Assembly: GCF_001428045.1 (NCBI RefSeq)
Contig: NZ_LMSD01000006.1
Location: 1-64,000 of the forward strand
DNA from: Paenibacillus sp. Soil750
GTDB taxonomy: Bacteria; Bacillota; Bacilli; Paenibacillales; NBRC-103111
DNA: 64,000 bases
Direction: 5' to 3'
This document shows positions 28,213 through 37,247 of the stretch, piece after piece (the stretch's first letter is position 1; every line of letters begins with the position of its first letter). Made by a program: the position numbers and the translations under genes. Under the pieces are notes generated by a model, which was not told the origin of the DNA, made no database searches, and was given only the letters and a program-made list of their open reading frames with translations.

Positions 28213-28315
28213 AGAGGACCTCCTTCGCTGTATAGTTGAGCGATCTGTAATCCAACTTAGTATATTCAGGCGATTCTACCTACGAATGGACGAATAACTA
28301 CGTATGCGTTTTTGC

Positions 28316-28415
28316 CAGCCCAATCGCAGCGAAAGAAAGCAGCAGTGGAAAGATAGCAAAGGAGCTAAGTACCAATCTGCTTAGCTCCTTTTTATTCAAC
28401 TATTTACTTTGCCCA
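28316..28415 (+). mobile_element. Relic of an IS1182-type right end
   Basis: About 100 bases resemble the 3' end of the IS1182-type remnant near 55704-55820: degraded GCCCA...AAGAAAGCA...AGTGG coding tail, GCTAAG...GCTTAGCTCCTTTTT terminator hairpin, then an ATTCAA-ATTTACTTT tail. No open frame is left. The hairpin at 28357-28394 may now serve as a terminator for neighbouring genes. The whole 28213-28445 gap is otherwise empty. Confidence 0.45.
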
Positions 28416-28445
28416 ATCTACATATAAAATTTCCATCTCATCTAA

Positions 28446-28775
28446 TTATGGTTCGGGGATAGGTTCCTTGGAGTTTTCGTAAGCATGTAGGATCGAATTG
28501 AGCAGACCAGGGAATCTTTCTTCTAAATCATCCTTGCGTAATGACAAGAAGCGCTGGGTCCCTTGTACGCGGACGTGAACAACACCAGCTTCACGCATCG
28601 TGCGCACATGATGAGACATTGTTGATTTCACGACACTAACATCAATGCCGCCACATGTACACTCTCCTTGTTTGTGGAGATCGGAGACGATAGATAATCG
28701 GACGGGATCGCTTAACGCATAGAGGACGGATGAGAGATGCATATCCGCTCTGTCTGGGTGAAATAGTACTTTCAG
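28446..28775 (-). CDS. ArsR-family transcriptional repressor
   Basis: A 109-residue winged-helix repressor (98 residues if read from ATG 28742). The body shows VLYALSDPVRLSIVSDL, then the recognition helix in VVKSTMSHHVRTMREAGVV. I extend to a CTG at 28773-28775 because AGGAGG lies 7 bases before it, whereas nothing like a ribosome binding site precedes the ATG; the added residues KVLFHPDRAD fit the N-terminus of ArsR relatives that begin with HPxxxD. It is divergent from the ene-reductase, with a palindromic operator between them, and probably represses that gene. No typical metal-site Cys pair is placed as in ArsR of arsenic operons, though CTCGG is present. Confidence 0.8.
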   Translation of the reverse strand: MKVLFHPDRADMHLSSVLYALSDPVRLSIVSDLHKQGECTCGGIDVSVVKSTMSHHVRTMREAGVVHVRVQGTQRFLSLRKDDLEERFPGLLNSILHAYENSKEPIPEP

Positions 28776-28836
28776 GATGCTTCCTCCTCGTTAACGCTTA
28801 GTGATTGCATTTTACCACATTGCGTGATATATTTCT

Positions 28837-28856
28837 ATTGTTCGATAACAATCGAA
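28837..28856. promoter_or_regulatory. Palindromic operator for the ArsR-type repressor
   Basis: Two interlocked palindromes: ATTGTT-CGAT-AACAAT (28837-28852) and TTCGAT-AACA-ATCGAA (28841-28856). They lie between the divergent repressor and ene-reductase genes, at a distance suited to promoter overlap. TTCGA...TCGAA symmetry is common in ArsR-family operators. Confidence 0.6.
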
Positions 28857-28929
28857 TTAAAGAAATAATAAGTGCGGGGAACGCATAGCATAAACACACC
28901 CTACCCCCAAATGAAACGGAGGAACGACC

Positions 28930-30063
28930 ATGTCTACTACCAATACCAATCAAACGACGCAATCCCATTCAGTGGAATCGTTGTTCCAACCCTTTACACT
29001 AGGCAATCTTAATCTTGCGAATCGAGTCGTGATGGCTCCGATGACGCGAGCCTTCTCGCCAGGGGGTGTTCCTGGGCAGGACGTGGTGGATTATTACCGC
29101 CGCCGCGCGGAGAATGGCGTTGGTCTTATTATTACCGAAGGAACCCTGATCAATCATCCAGCGGCAACCGACAATCCCAATATCCCTAACTTCCATGGAG
29201 AAGAGGCGCTCGCAGGTTGGAAACGTGTTGTCACTGCTGTTCATGAAGCAGGAGGACGTATCGTGCCTCAGCTCTGGCATGTCGGAATGACTCGCGCGAA
29301 TGGGTCACTTCCGCACCCGGAAGCGCCATCGATCGGACCGTCAGGCCGCACGTTAACGGGCGAACAAGTGAATGAGCCTATGACGCAGGTGGACATCGAT
29401 CAAGTCGTGCAAGCCTTCGCGCAAGCGGCAGCGGATGCGAAACGGATCGGCTTCGACGGCATCGAACTTCATGGCGCCCACGGTTACTTGATCGATCAGT
29501 TCCTATGGGAGAAAACGAATCAACGCACGGATAAATACGGTGGCAGTATGTTGGCTCGCACGCGATTTGCTGTTGAAATCATTGAAGCTTGCCGCCGCGC
29601 AGTAGGGCCAGATTTCCCGATTATTATTAGGCTGTCGCAATGGAAATCGGCCGAGTATACGGCCAAGCTCGCTGCTACACCTGAGTTGCTCGGTCAATTG
29701 CTTGCACCACTCGTAGAAGCTGGCGTAGATATATTCCACTGCTCGACCCGCAGGTTCTGGGAACCCGAGTTCGAAGGATCTGACCTCAATTTCGCAGGCT
29801 GGGTAAAGCAGTTAACGGGCAAACCTACGATTACAGTGGGATCCGTTGGTTTAGATGATGAATTCCTAGGCTCCTTCAGAGGGAAAAGCGCAGGTACGGC
29901 TGACATCAATGAGCTGCTTGTTCGCCTAGAGCAGAATGAGTTCGATCTCGTTGCGATTGGACGCGCGCTGTTGGTTGACCCTGCTTGGGCTGACAAAGTG
30001 CGGGGCAGTCGATTCGACGAGTTACTTCCATTCACCGTTGATGCTCTACAACGTTTATATTAA
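28930..30063 (+). CDS. Old Yellow Enzyme family ene-reductase (alkene reductase)
   Basis: A 377-residue FMN-dependent TIM-barrel oxidoreductase that reduces activated C=C bonds (or nitro groups) with NAD(P)H. Motifs: NRVVMAPMTRAFSPGG at the N-terminus, QLWHVG, GFDGIELHGAHGYLIDQFL with the His pair, NQRTDKYGGS, and AIGRALLVDP in the phosphate-binding region. It is closer to the NemA/OPR group than to thermophilic YqjM types, judging by length and the MTR motif. The divergent ArsR regulator suggests induction by electrophiles such as quinones or aldehydes; this is inference. Confidence 0.92.
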   Translation: MSTTNTNQTTQSHSVESLFQPFTLGNLNLANRVVMAPMTRAFSPGGVPGQDVVDYYRRRAENGVGLIITEGTLINHPAATDNPNIPNFHGEEALAGWKRVVTAVHEAGGRIVPQLWHVGMTRANGSLPHPEAPSIGPSGRTLTGEQVNEPMTQVDIDQVVQAFAQAAADAKRIGFDGIELHGAHGYLIDQFLWEKTNQRTDKYGGSMLARTRFAVEIIEACRRAVGPDFPIIIRLSQWKSAEYTAKLAATPELLGQLLAPLVEAGVDIFHCSTRRFWEPEFEGSDLNFAGWVKQLTGKPTITVGSVGLDDEFLGSFRGKSAGTADINELLVRLEQNEFDLVAIGRALLVDPAWADKVRGSRFDELLPFTVDALQRLY

Positions 30064-30103
30064 GCCGTCAGACGCGTGGAACTCGCTATCTGGCTACAAC
30101 GAA

Positions 30104-30142
30104 ACAAGGCAACCGAATGAACCCGGGTGCCTTGTTTTTTTT
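30104..30142 (+). terminator. Terminator of the ene-reductase gene
   Basis: ACAAGGCAACC / GGGTGCCTTGT stem followed by a run of eight T, about 40 bases after the stop. Confidence 0.85.
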
Positions 30143-30262
30143 CGCTAATAGCCAAATGCTCAGTAATTCGTCCGCGTAAACGTGCATCACTTTTTACAGT
30201 TTCTGCAGCAATCTCTAAATAACGGATATGGGATAGGACCACCCATGCCTCCTCCCACAGAA

Positions 30263-30447
30263 TAACTGGAAAACCTCCATCTAAACTCGTGATTTTCGAG
30301 CTGTTTAATGAACTAACTGGAAAAAATGCAGCTAAATTTAGCCATTCTCGCCATTTTCGCTGAATCGGGTTGAATTACCTGTACCTATTCCATCTAAATC
30401 CAATTTGTAGGGGAGATCGCCTGAAATAACTGTATAATTTCTATCTA
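30263..30447. repeat. Four-unit dispersed palindromic element, copy 3
   Basis: Units of 21 bp at 30263, 30314, 30376 and 30427, start distances exactly 51, 62 and 51 bp, same as copies 2 and 4. Unit sequences are diverged (left arms TAACTG or TACCTG; right arms CATCTA, CAGCTA or TATCTA). The rest of 30143-30731 has further degenerate pieces (around 30540-30570), a purine-rich stretch, and no gene I can support. Confidence 0.8.
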
Positions 30448-30673
30448 ACTTTAGGGAGGGGACAAGTGGAGGTGAAGTTAGATGGTGTGGGCAAGAGGAG
30501 GCGGTATTAGGAGGTGGAGTATCTGGAAACACATATATTCCATCCCCTTTTGGAAATCCATCTAGTTATTTGGTATCCTGCACAAATTTCCATGTCTTTA
30601 CAATAAAATAGCAAATTTCGCAATTATCCTATGGTAAAATAAGATGGTTCTTAGATAGCTTGTCTGTCCGATA

Positions 30674-30687
30674 AGCAAGCGCTTATG
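30674..30687. promoter_or_regulatory. Possible cre (CcpA) site
   Basis: AGCAAGCGCTTATG matches the catabolite-responsive element consensus TGNAANCGNTNNCA-type core (AAGCGCTT) with mismatches at the outer positions. It is about 45 bases upstream of the secreted multidomain protein gene. Suggestive only. Confidence 0.3.
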
Positions 30688-30731
30688 TAGAAAAGATTTT
30701 GACTCAGCCAATAAGCTAAGGAGGAATTGTA

Positions 30732-33700
30732 ATGAGTAGGCTCAAAGGATGGAAGACGAGGTTATGGAAGACTACGTTGGCGTTGACAGTAGCAATACCG
30801 TTCCAAGTGCTGGCTACAAGCAGCTGGCAGGCCGTGATGGCGGAGGGACCGACAGATCCAGCGCCGTTCATTGAAGCCAAAGTCGTCAATGGGAATGCGG
30901 GGAAGAAAGTGCTTTTTGACAACACACATGAGCAGACCGCTGGAGCAGCGGATTGGGTCATTGATGGGGCATTTTCGGACTTCGGCAATGCATTAGCGAA
31001 TAATGGCTATTATGTAAAAGAACTTCGCAAAACAACGCCAATTACCTTGGCCGATTTGAGCGGTTATGATGTGTTTGTGGTAGCGGAGTCCAATGTCCCG
31101 TACAAAACAAGTGAGCAAAACGCCTTAACCCAATATGTGGCGGCAGGCGGCAGTATATTTTTCATCGGTGATCATTACAATGCCGATCGGAACAAAAACC
31201 GCTGGGATGGCTCCGAGGTATTCAACGGCTATCGCCGTGGTGCCTGGACAAATCCAGCAGCAGGCATGAGCGCGGAAGAGTCTGCGTCTTCGGCTATGCA
31301 AGATGTAGCAAGTTCGGACTGGTTGGCGACTCAGTTCGGTCTGCGTTTCCGCTATAACGCCCTCGGCGATATTAATGCGAATAACATCGTAGCGCCTGCG
31401 CAAGCTTTTGGGATAACGACAGGTGTCTCCAGTGTGGCGATGCACGCAGGATCTACGCTAGCGATTATTGATCCGACGAAGGCGAAGGGTATTGTGTACT
31501 TGCCGCAAACGAATGAAGCTTGGGCGAGTGCGGTTGATCAAGGTGTGTATAACGGAGGTGGAGTGGCAGAAGGGCCTTACGTGGCTGTTGCAAAAGCAGG
31601 CGCAGGGAAAGCTGCCTTCATCGGGGATTCCTCACCGGTCGAGGATGCAACGCCGAAATATGTGCGCGAGGATACAGGCGCGAAGAAGACGACGTATGAT
31701 GGGTTTAAAGAAGTGGACGACGGAACGCTGCTCGTCAATATGGTGAACTGGCTTTCGACCAAAGAAAGCTATACCAGCTTCGCTGAAGTAAGCGGCTTGC
31801 AGCTGGATCAGCCGACGGCATTGCTGCCGTTTGAAGCTCCAGCGGCATCGACGGAGCCACAGCCAGAGCCTTGGGCAGCACCCAACGCGGGCTACAAATG
31901 GTATGACCGCAGCACGTTCAAACCAGGCTCCTATGGTGGCCCGACAGCAACGGCGAGCACCACGTACAGCTTCGTGAAACAAGCGGTATTGCCGAATGCG
32001 GTGGACTTCCCGATCAGAGTCGTTGTGGATAACTTACCACCATCGACAACGGTAACGGGCTTCAGCCTTGGCATTTACCTAGTCAGCGGTGGCTCACAAA
32101 TCGCCAAGATACAAAATGCAGATGGCACCTGGCCAACGGCTTATGCGTATAGCTCCACTTTTAGCGTAACGGCAGATATCAACGGACACGCTACGAAGGA
32201 CCTGAATGTACGCGTTGTTCCGGGAACGACCGCACCAGCGAATCTCAGATTGCGCCTGAATGGCACGAATCTGAAAACCGAAGCTGTCACTCTTGGAAAC
32301 GTGCCTGCAGAAAACTTACCGGAAGAGGAGAATCCGATTCCTGCTAAGATCGCTATTTCCGAAGCACGTGCGAAAGCCGCAGGTACGTTGGTGACTGTTG
32401 AGGGTGTCGTTACGACAGAGCCGGGTGCTTTTGGCGGGCAAGCCTTCTACTTGCAAGATGCAACAGGCGGCGTGTACGTATTCCAAAGCTTGAGCGGCTT
32501 CCACCAAGGGGATACGGTAAAAGTAACAGCTTCAACAGCGCTATTCAACACCGAGTTTGAGCTTGCTGATCCTGTAGAGATTGCCAAAACAGGCGTCGCA
32601 GCGCTCCCAGCATCCACCCCAGTATCCGCTGTGACAGCGGACAACCAAGGGCAATTGCTCACACTGAATGACGTAACAATCAGCAACATCATCACGGCAA
32701 CACCGACGGGTTCCTTTGAATTCGACGCTGTCAAAGACGGCGTAAGCAACCACATTCGTGTCGATACACGAACAGGTTTATCTTTAAGCACCTTCCCTTA
32801 CTCAGCGGGGCAAAAGGTGACGATTCAAGGTGTTGGCGCGATTTTCAAAGGTGTATTCCAATTGAAGCCACGGGGCTTGAGTGATTTCAGCGTGGCTGCT
32901 GATACCGCAGCACCAGTAACGACAGCTATCCTTTCCAGTGCACCGAATGGAGCGGGTTGGTTCAAGGAAGACGTTACCGTTACATTAACTGCTGTAGATG
33001 ATCAAGCGGGTGCAGTGACTACGCAATATGGCATCAATGGCGGAACTTCTACGGCATACACAGCGCCAATCTCAATTAGTTCTGAGGGCTCAACAACATT
33101 GAGCTATTCCTCTACGGATGCTGCGGGCAATGTTGAAGCGGCAAAGTCCTTGCAAGTGAAGCTGGATAAAACAGCACCAACAGCTACTCTTACGGAATCG
33201 GGTCATGCGGTGAAGGATGTAACGACGACAACTTCAATGATTTTCGATTTGGCTGCCAACGATGTCATTTCGGGTGTTGCAGAGCAATCCCTGACCTTGG
33301 ATGGCAATGCGATTACAAGTGGCCAAACAATTGCCGCAGGCAGTTTAGCCGTGGGCGCGCACACGGTGGCGTACCTTGTAACGGATGCTGCAGGGAACAC
33401 GACGGCTGCTTCGCAGACATTTAATGTGGTTAAACCATTATCGAGCGGCGCTCCTGGCCAGCCTGTTTTATCTTCCAATAACGGCTATTCCGGTTTAAAA
33501 GATGGCAACTACACAATCACAATGAACATGTGGTGGGGGAATAATGGTTCCATTTTCAAACTATACGAGAACGGTGTTCTCATCAGCACGAAAACACTTT
33601 CAGATGCCTCCCCAGCGGCTCAAGTCGCCAAAGTGGATGTATCCGGTAAACCAAACGGCACCTACACGTATACCAGTGAACTTATTAATTTATTCGGTAC

Positions 33701-34022
33701 GACAACCAGTCAGCCAATCGTTGTAACGATCACAGAGGCATCCCCAGGTAAACCAGTTGTATCACAGAATAATTGGGATGGGGATGGCAACTACAATGTG
33801 ACCATGAACATGTGGTGGGGCACCAACGCAACAGGGTATCGCCTCTACGAAAATGACGTGCTCATTGATGAGAAAAGTTTGCAAGCCGCTTCACCAAGCG
33901 CACAAAGTGCTGTTACAGCAATCGCTGGTCGTGCAATCGGTGTTTATAAGTATCGCGTCGAGCTGTCCAATGCAGCTGGCGTGACATCTAGTGACGTGGT
34001 GAGTGTCACGGTTACGAAGTAG
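30732..34022 (+). CDS. Large secreted multidomain protein with N-terminal GATase/ThuA-like domain
   Basis: A 1096-residue exported protein. A signal peptide covers about residues 1-36 ([13 protein letters not shown] then TSSW). Residues 50-345 resemble a glutamine-amidotransferase-like fold ([47 protein letters not shown]). An unassigned beta region follows (about 385-530), then an OB-fold domain (about 545-665, [33 protein letters not shown]) as in secreted nucleases of the YhcR type, two Ig-like/OmpL47-type domains (about 715-890), and two related ChiA-N-type repeats (about 895-990 and 1000-1095) each with NMWWGxN and LYENxVLI. It lacks an obvious hydrolase domain. A surface or biomass-binding role is likely; enzyme activity is uncertain. 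A possible cre site lies upstream. Confidence 0.75.
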   Translation: MSRLKGWKTRLWKTTLALTVAIPFQVLATSSWQAVMAEGPTDPAPFIEAKVVNGNAGKKVLFDNTHEQTAGAADWVIDGAFSDFGNALANNGYYVKELRKTTPITLADLSGYDVFVVAESNVPYKTSEQNALTQYVAAGGSIFFIGDHYNADRNKNRWDGSEVFNGYRRGAWTNPAAGMSAEESASSAMQDVASSDWLATQFGLRFRYNALGDINANNIVAPAQAFGITTGVSSVAMHAGSTLAIIDPTKAKGIVYLPQTNEAWASAVDQGVYNGGGVAEGPYVAVAKAGAGKAAFIGDSSPVEDATPKYVREDTGAKKTTYDGFKEVDDGTLLVNMVNWLSTKESYTSFAEVSGLQLDQPTALLPFEAPAASTEPQPEPWAAPNAGYKWYDRSTFKPGSYGGPTATASTTYSFVKQAVLPNAVDFPIRVVVDNLPPSTTVTGFSLGIYLVSGGSQIAKIQNADGTWPTAYAYSSTFSVTADINGHATKDLNVRVVPGTTAPANLRLRLNGTNLKTEAVTLGNVPAENLPEEENPIPAKIAISEARAKAAGTLVTVEGVVTTEPGAFGGQAFYLQDATGGVYVFQSLSGFHQGDTVKVTASTALFNTEFELADPVEIAKTGVAALPASTPVSAVTADNQGQLLTLNDVTISNIITATPTGSFEFDAVKDGVSNHIRVDTRTGLSLSTFPYSAGQKVTIQGVGAIFKGVFQLKPRGLSDFSVAADTAAPVTTAILSSAPNGAGWFKEDVTVTLTAVDDQAGAVTTQYGINGGTSTAYTAPISISSEGSTTLSYSSTDAAGNVEAAKSLQVKLDKTAPTATLTESGHAVKDVTTTTSMIFDLAANDVISGVAEQSLTLDGNAITSGQTIAAGSLAVGAHTVAYLVTDAAGNTTAASQTFNVVKPLSSGAPGQPVLSSNNGYSGLKDGNYTITMNMWWGNNGSIFKLYENGVLISTKTLSDASPAAQVAKVDVSGKPNGTYTYTSELINLFGTTTSQPIVVTITEASPGKPVVSQNNWDGDGNYNVTMNMWWGTNATGYRLYENDVLIDEKSLQAASPSAQSAVTAIAGRAIGVYKYRVELSNAAGVTSSDVVSVTVTK

Positions 34023-34052
34023 CCGGAGGACAGAAAGGCACAGAGCTTGAAG

Positions 34053-34090
34053 GCAGCCCTTTTGGTCTTAGACCAGAGGGGCTGTTTTCT
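34053..34090 (+). terminator. Terminator of the secreted protein gene
   Basis: GGCAGCCCTTTTGGTC / GACCAGAGGGGCTG stem followed by TTTTC, 31 bases after the stop. Confidence 0.85.
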
Positions 34091-34206
34091 GTTTCGGATG
34101 GGGGCCTCCAGCTCTGCTACACGTCCCTTGTAGGAGGAACTAACTAGACAAAACTATATCCCAATGGTAGGTTAAATGGATAATTAAGAAAGTATGTGAT
34201 CTCATT

Positions 34207-35415
34207 ATGTCTATCGCTTCACAAGCCAAAGAAACAACCAGCGGCAGCCGATTATGGATGGTGCTAGTGCTCGGTTTACTCGCCTCCTTCGGGCCACTTT
34301 CTCTCGATATGTACCTGCCGGCGCTGCCTGTCATTGCGGGTGATCTCCATACTACAACTTCGCTCGCACAAATGAGCTTAACCGCCTGCATGCTCGGTCT
34401 CTCGCTAGGCCAGCTCATTGCTGGATCGGTAAGTGATGTGCGCGGAAGACGCATGCCTTTGTTGGTCGGCCTCCTGATTTATGGCGTCGCCTCTGCACTT
34501 TGCATGGTTGCGCCATCGATCTGGGCATTCCTGATTCTGCGCTTCGTGCAAGGTATGGCGGGAGCTGCTGGGATCGTCATTTCCCGAGCGATCGTTCGTG
34601 ATATGTATGAGGGCGTGGCGTTGACGAAATTTTTTGCACTGCTGATGCTCGTGAATGGTTCGGCTCCCATCCTAGCTCCGATTATCGGAGGCCAGCTGCT
34701 GCAATTCACCTCATGGCGCGGTGTGTTTCTTGTGCTCAGCTTGATCGGCGTCGTGATGCTAATTATTGTTGTACTTGGGCTAAAAGAAACCCATCCGCCG
34801 GAACGCCGCTCCAAAGGAGGGCTTACGAATACACTGCGTATATTCCGCGGTTTGCTCACGGACCGATTGTTCATGGGCTATGCGTTGACGCAAGGGCTCG
34901 TTTTTGCGGGGATGTTTGCATACATTTCGGGATCGCCGTTTGTATTGCAGGATATATTTGATGTTTCTCCCCAAATGTTCAGTGTGATCTTCGCGGTGAA
35001 TGGGGCTGGCGTCATCCTTGCCGGGCAAATTACGGGGCGACTCGCAGGCAAAGTCAGCAATCACCGTCTGCTAGCTGGAGGCTTAGTGATGGCCGTTCTA
35101 GGAGGACTGCTGCTGCTCGTTGCAACACTTATCGGAGCAGGGCTCGTTATGATACTGCCGGCGTTCTTCCTCATCGTGGCTTGTATTGGTCCGGTTTCGG
35201 TATCAACTTCTTCCTTGGCGCTGCAAAATCAAGGCAAAACAGCCGGCAGTGCCGCAGCCTTGCTTGGCCTTATGACCTTCGTCATCGGCGGTTTAGTAGC
35301 ACCGCTTGTCGGTCTTGGCGGCAGTCAGACAGCTGTACCTCTAGGCATAATCATCGCTGTCATGGAGCTGGGTAGCGTACTCTGTTTTGTTTACCTGACG
35401 CGAGAAAAAGCGTAA
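34207..35415 (+). CDS. Bcr/CflA-type MFS multidrug exporter
   Basis: A 402-residue, 12-helix transporter of the drug:H+ antiporter-1 group. Early motifs match Bcr/CflA: FGPLSLDMYLPALPVIAGDL in helix 1, then GLSLGQLIAGSVSDVRGRRMPLL (motif A) and LRFVQGMAGAAGIVISRAIVRDMY (motif C region). The family exports bicyclomycin, chloramphenicol or related compounds; the real substrate is unknown. The ribosome binding site before ATG 34207 is weak. It appears monocistronic. Confidence 0.9.
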   Translation: MSIASQAKETTSGSRLWMVLVLGLLASFGPLSLDMYLPALPVIAGDLHTTTSLAQMSLTACMLGLSLGQLIAGSVSDVRGRRMPLLVGLLIYGVASALCMVAPSIWAFLILRFVQGMAGAAGIVISRAIVRDMYEGVALTKFFALLMLVNGSAPILAPIIGGQLLQFTSWRGVFLVLSLIGVVMLIIVVLGLKETHPPERRSKGGLTNTLRIFRGLLTDRLFMGYALTQGLVFAGMFAYISGSPFVLQDIFDVSPQMFSVIFAVNGAGVILAGQITGRLAGKVSNHRLLAGGLVMAVLGGLLLLVATLIGAGLVMILPAFFLIVACIGPVSVSTSSLALQNQGKTAGSAAALLGLMTFVIGGLVAPLVGLGGSQTAVPLGIIIAVMELGSVLCFVYLTREKA

Positions 35416-35514
35416 GTGCAGCTCACTTTTTTAAAAAAATTCAAGGATTTTTCACAATTAAGGTTTATACTGAAAGAAGAATTGACCAAATTGTGAAAAA
35501 GGTGGCCAATACGC

Positions 35515-36372
35515 ATGAAGCGCATTCATAAAACGTGGCTTATCGGCACACTCGCAGCTGGATTATTGATCAGTGGCGGCTTCGTACTTCAGCATAATCA
35601 AGCGTTCGCTAACGACACAGACACAACAACACCTGCACCTAAGAAGTTTCAGGATAAACATAGATTTGAGAAGCATCCTGCCCCACAAAGGGGTGGTTTT
35701 GATTTTGGTAAAGGCGGCGCTATTGGAGGCGTAATCGATTTTTCTTCCATCCTTGGTATGGATAAAGCGGCTCTTAAAGCAGAAATTGATGCGGGCAAAA
35801 CCCTCGTTCAAATCGCGCAGGAGAAAGCCAACCTCAGTGAAGACGCGTTGCTTGCCAAATTGACAGAGGCAGAAACGAAGAAAATCGATACAGCACTTAG
35901 CGAGGGGAAAATCAAGCAAGAACAGGCGGATAAGCTCAAAACAGGGCTTGCCGATCGTTTGAAAAAGATCGTAGAAGCGAAGCCTCACGCGATGGATTTC
36001 GATAAGAAGCCAATGCCTCGCGGCGGCAATATGCCTAACATGCCAATGCCTGGCGGTGTTGGGGTTGCTCCAAAAGAAATCGCAGGCATCCTTGGCATCA
36101 CTGAAGAAGAACTTGCGACTGAGCGTAAAGCAGGGAAGTCCCTTGCCGAGATCGCGGCTGCGAAAGGCATCGCCGAGGATCAGTTGATCGCTAAGCTCAA
36201 GGACAGCCTGACAGATGAACTGAAAAACTTCGTCGAACGCAAAGGCGGCGGTGAGCGACCAGTACCACAGCTACGTGGAGACGGTGGTTCGTTCAAAGGT
36301 AAGCCAGGCAACGGCGGAGAGCGCAGACCAGCTCCGTCAGCAGCTCCGTCAGCAACGCCTTCGGCTACTTAA
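35515..36372 (+). CDS. Secreted helical-repeat protein (DUF2680-like)
   Basis: A 285-residue exported protein with signal peptide MKRIHKTWLIGTLAAGLLIS and a cleavage site near AFA-ND. It contains two related helical modules, about residues 78-155 and 180-242: ILGMDKAALKAEIDAGKTL and ILGITEEELATERKAGKSL, each followed by IAxxKxxxEDxLIAKL. Low-complexity Pro/Gly/Met linkers join them (PMPRGGNMPNMPMPGGVG), and the C-terminus is an Ala/Pro/Ser/Thr tail (SAAPSATPSAT). Such modules occur in secreted Bacillus and Paenibacillus proteins of unknown function. A TTGTGAA-rich promoter region lies ahead, and AAAAGGTGG precedes the ATG. Confidence 0.75.
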   Translation: MKRIHKTWLIGTLAAGLLISGGFVLQHNQAFANDTDTTTPAPKKFQDKHRFEKHPAPQRGGFDFGKGGAIGGVIDFSSILGMDKAALKAEIDAGKTLVQIAQEKANLSEDALLAKLTEAETKKIDTALSEGKIKQEQADKLKTGLADRLKKIVEAKPHAMDFDKKPMPRGGNMPNMPMPGGVGVAPKEIAGILGITEEELATERKAGKSLAEIAAAKGIAEDQLIAKLKDSLTDELKNFVERKGGGERPVPQLRGDGGSFKGKPGNGGERRPAPSAAPSATPSAT

Positions 36373-36383
36373 TATAGCTTTCA

Positions 36384-36427
36384 AAGGTTGCCACATTCGA
36401 TAACATCGAGCGAGGGCAACCTTTTTT
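36384..36427 (+). terminator. Terminator of the helical-repeat protein gene
   Basis: AAGGTTGCC / GGCAACCTTTTTT stem around a CGATAACATCG inner hairpin, just after the stop. Confidence 0.85.
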
Positions 36428-36537
36428 GTGCCGTAGTGGGTGTATTGGAGAGAAGTGGATCGGTGGCGTAGAAGTTTTTCACAGGAAGATCACGTGACCA
36501 AGAAAGAGAAGTGAAGTTTGAAGGAGGAGTAGACATA

Positions 36538-36696
36538 TTGGAAGAGCTTATCGGTCATTGCCGCATATGTGAGAAGCCGATTTATTGCAAAATGGGATTT
36601 CTGGATGGCGTCGTGCAGGCGGATAAAACGTTAGTATGTTTTGAATGCTCGGGTGAGGTGCAGAAGGGAAATGTGACAGTGGAGCCGCAGAAGTGA
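36538..36696 (+). CDS. Small CxxC/CxxC protein
   Basis: A 52-residue protein starting MEELIGHCRICEKPI and containing a second pair in LVCFECSG. The two CxxC pairs about 26 residues apart would form a single zinc-binding knuckle. Start is TTG 36538, because AAGGAGGAG lies at the right distance; the longer frame from 36511 includes that site. It resembles in size and Cys layout the CsfB/Gin anti-sigma factors of sporulation, but sequence identity is not evident, so I leave function open. Confidence 0.6.
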   Translation: MEELIGHCRICEKPIYCKMGFLDGVVQADKTLVCFECSGEVQKGNVTVEPQK

Positions 36697-36827
36697 GTGG
36701 TTAGTAGAGTAATTGGTGAGTTCCTGTTTGATTAAAGTACTCCATTCCACTCTCATGTCCTCTCATCTTCTCTTCACCCAACTCTCACTCTCACCCTCAC
36801 TCCTTAACATTGCAAGTAACCAAGCAT

Positions 36828-37012
36828 TAGATGGAAAAAGTACAGCTATTTTTGATTAATTTCGCTGAAATAAACATTTAACTGGATAACATGTAGTTAT
36901 TTTTAGTACTTTTGCTCAACGGGGTGAAATGCTGAGAAATTAACTACATGAAATACAGTTAATTGGATTTATAACTGAAATTCATCGAAATTAGCTACAT
37001 GAAATACAGTTA
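36828..37012. repeat. Four-unit dispersed palindromic element, copy 4
   Basis: Units of 21 bp at 36828, 36879, 36941 and 36992, start distances 51, 62 and 51 bp. Units 3 and 4 are nearly identical to each other (TAACTACATG... and TAGCTACATG...) and roughly reverse-complementary to unit 2. Spacers contain TTTCGCTGAAA- and TCATCGAAA-type sub-motifs. The preceding 36697-36827 stretch is C/T-rich and has no gene. Confidence 0.85.
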
Positions 37013-37247
37013 TTTCCTCGGTGACGGAGTTAGCGCATGGGGAAGCAGCGATGGGGGGACCTGGGGGGACTGGCAGAGACGTGGGGCGCACCTGACGGCG
37101 ATTGGCCGCGATGGTACGACGTGGCGATAAGGATCGCGCCGGCGGGGGCTAACGCATGCAGCGTTTAGCGCAGGTCCGCCCTTGCGCCCCTGCGCCGATC
37201 GCGCCTAGCACCTGTGTCACCCGTCCGCCGCCGCCTAGCAGCCGCGG
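37013..37247. other. GC-rich gene-free block downstream of alkA
   Basis: A sharply GC-rich stretch with G-runs (GGGGGGACC) and GCCGCCGCC tracts between copy 4 of the repeat and the alkA stop. The alkA frame stays open for about 33 codons after its stop, but no start signal or recognisable protein was found. Confidence 0.5.

Noticed and set aside
37013..37247. A C-terminal extension of alkA past its stop
   Set aside because: Although the frame stays open for about 33 codons, AlkA is already full length at the stop and the extra residues are low-complexity Gly/Arg/Ala.
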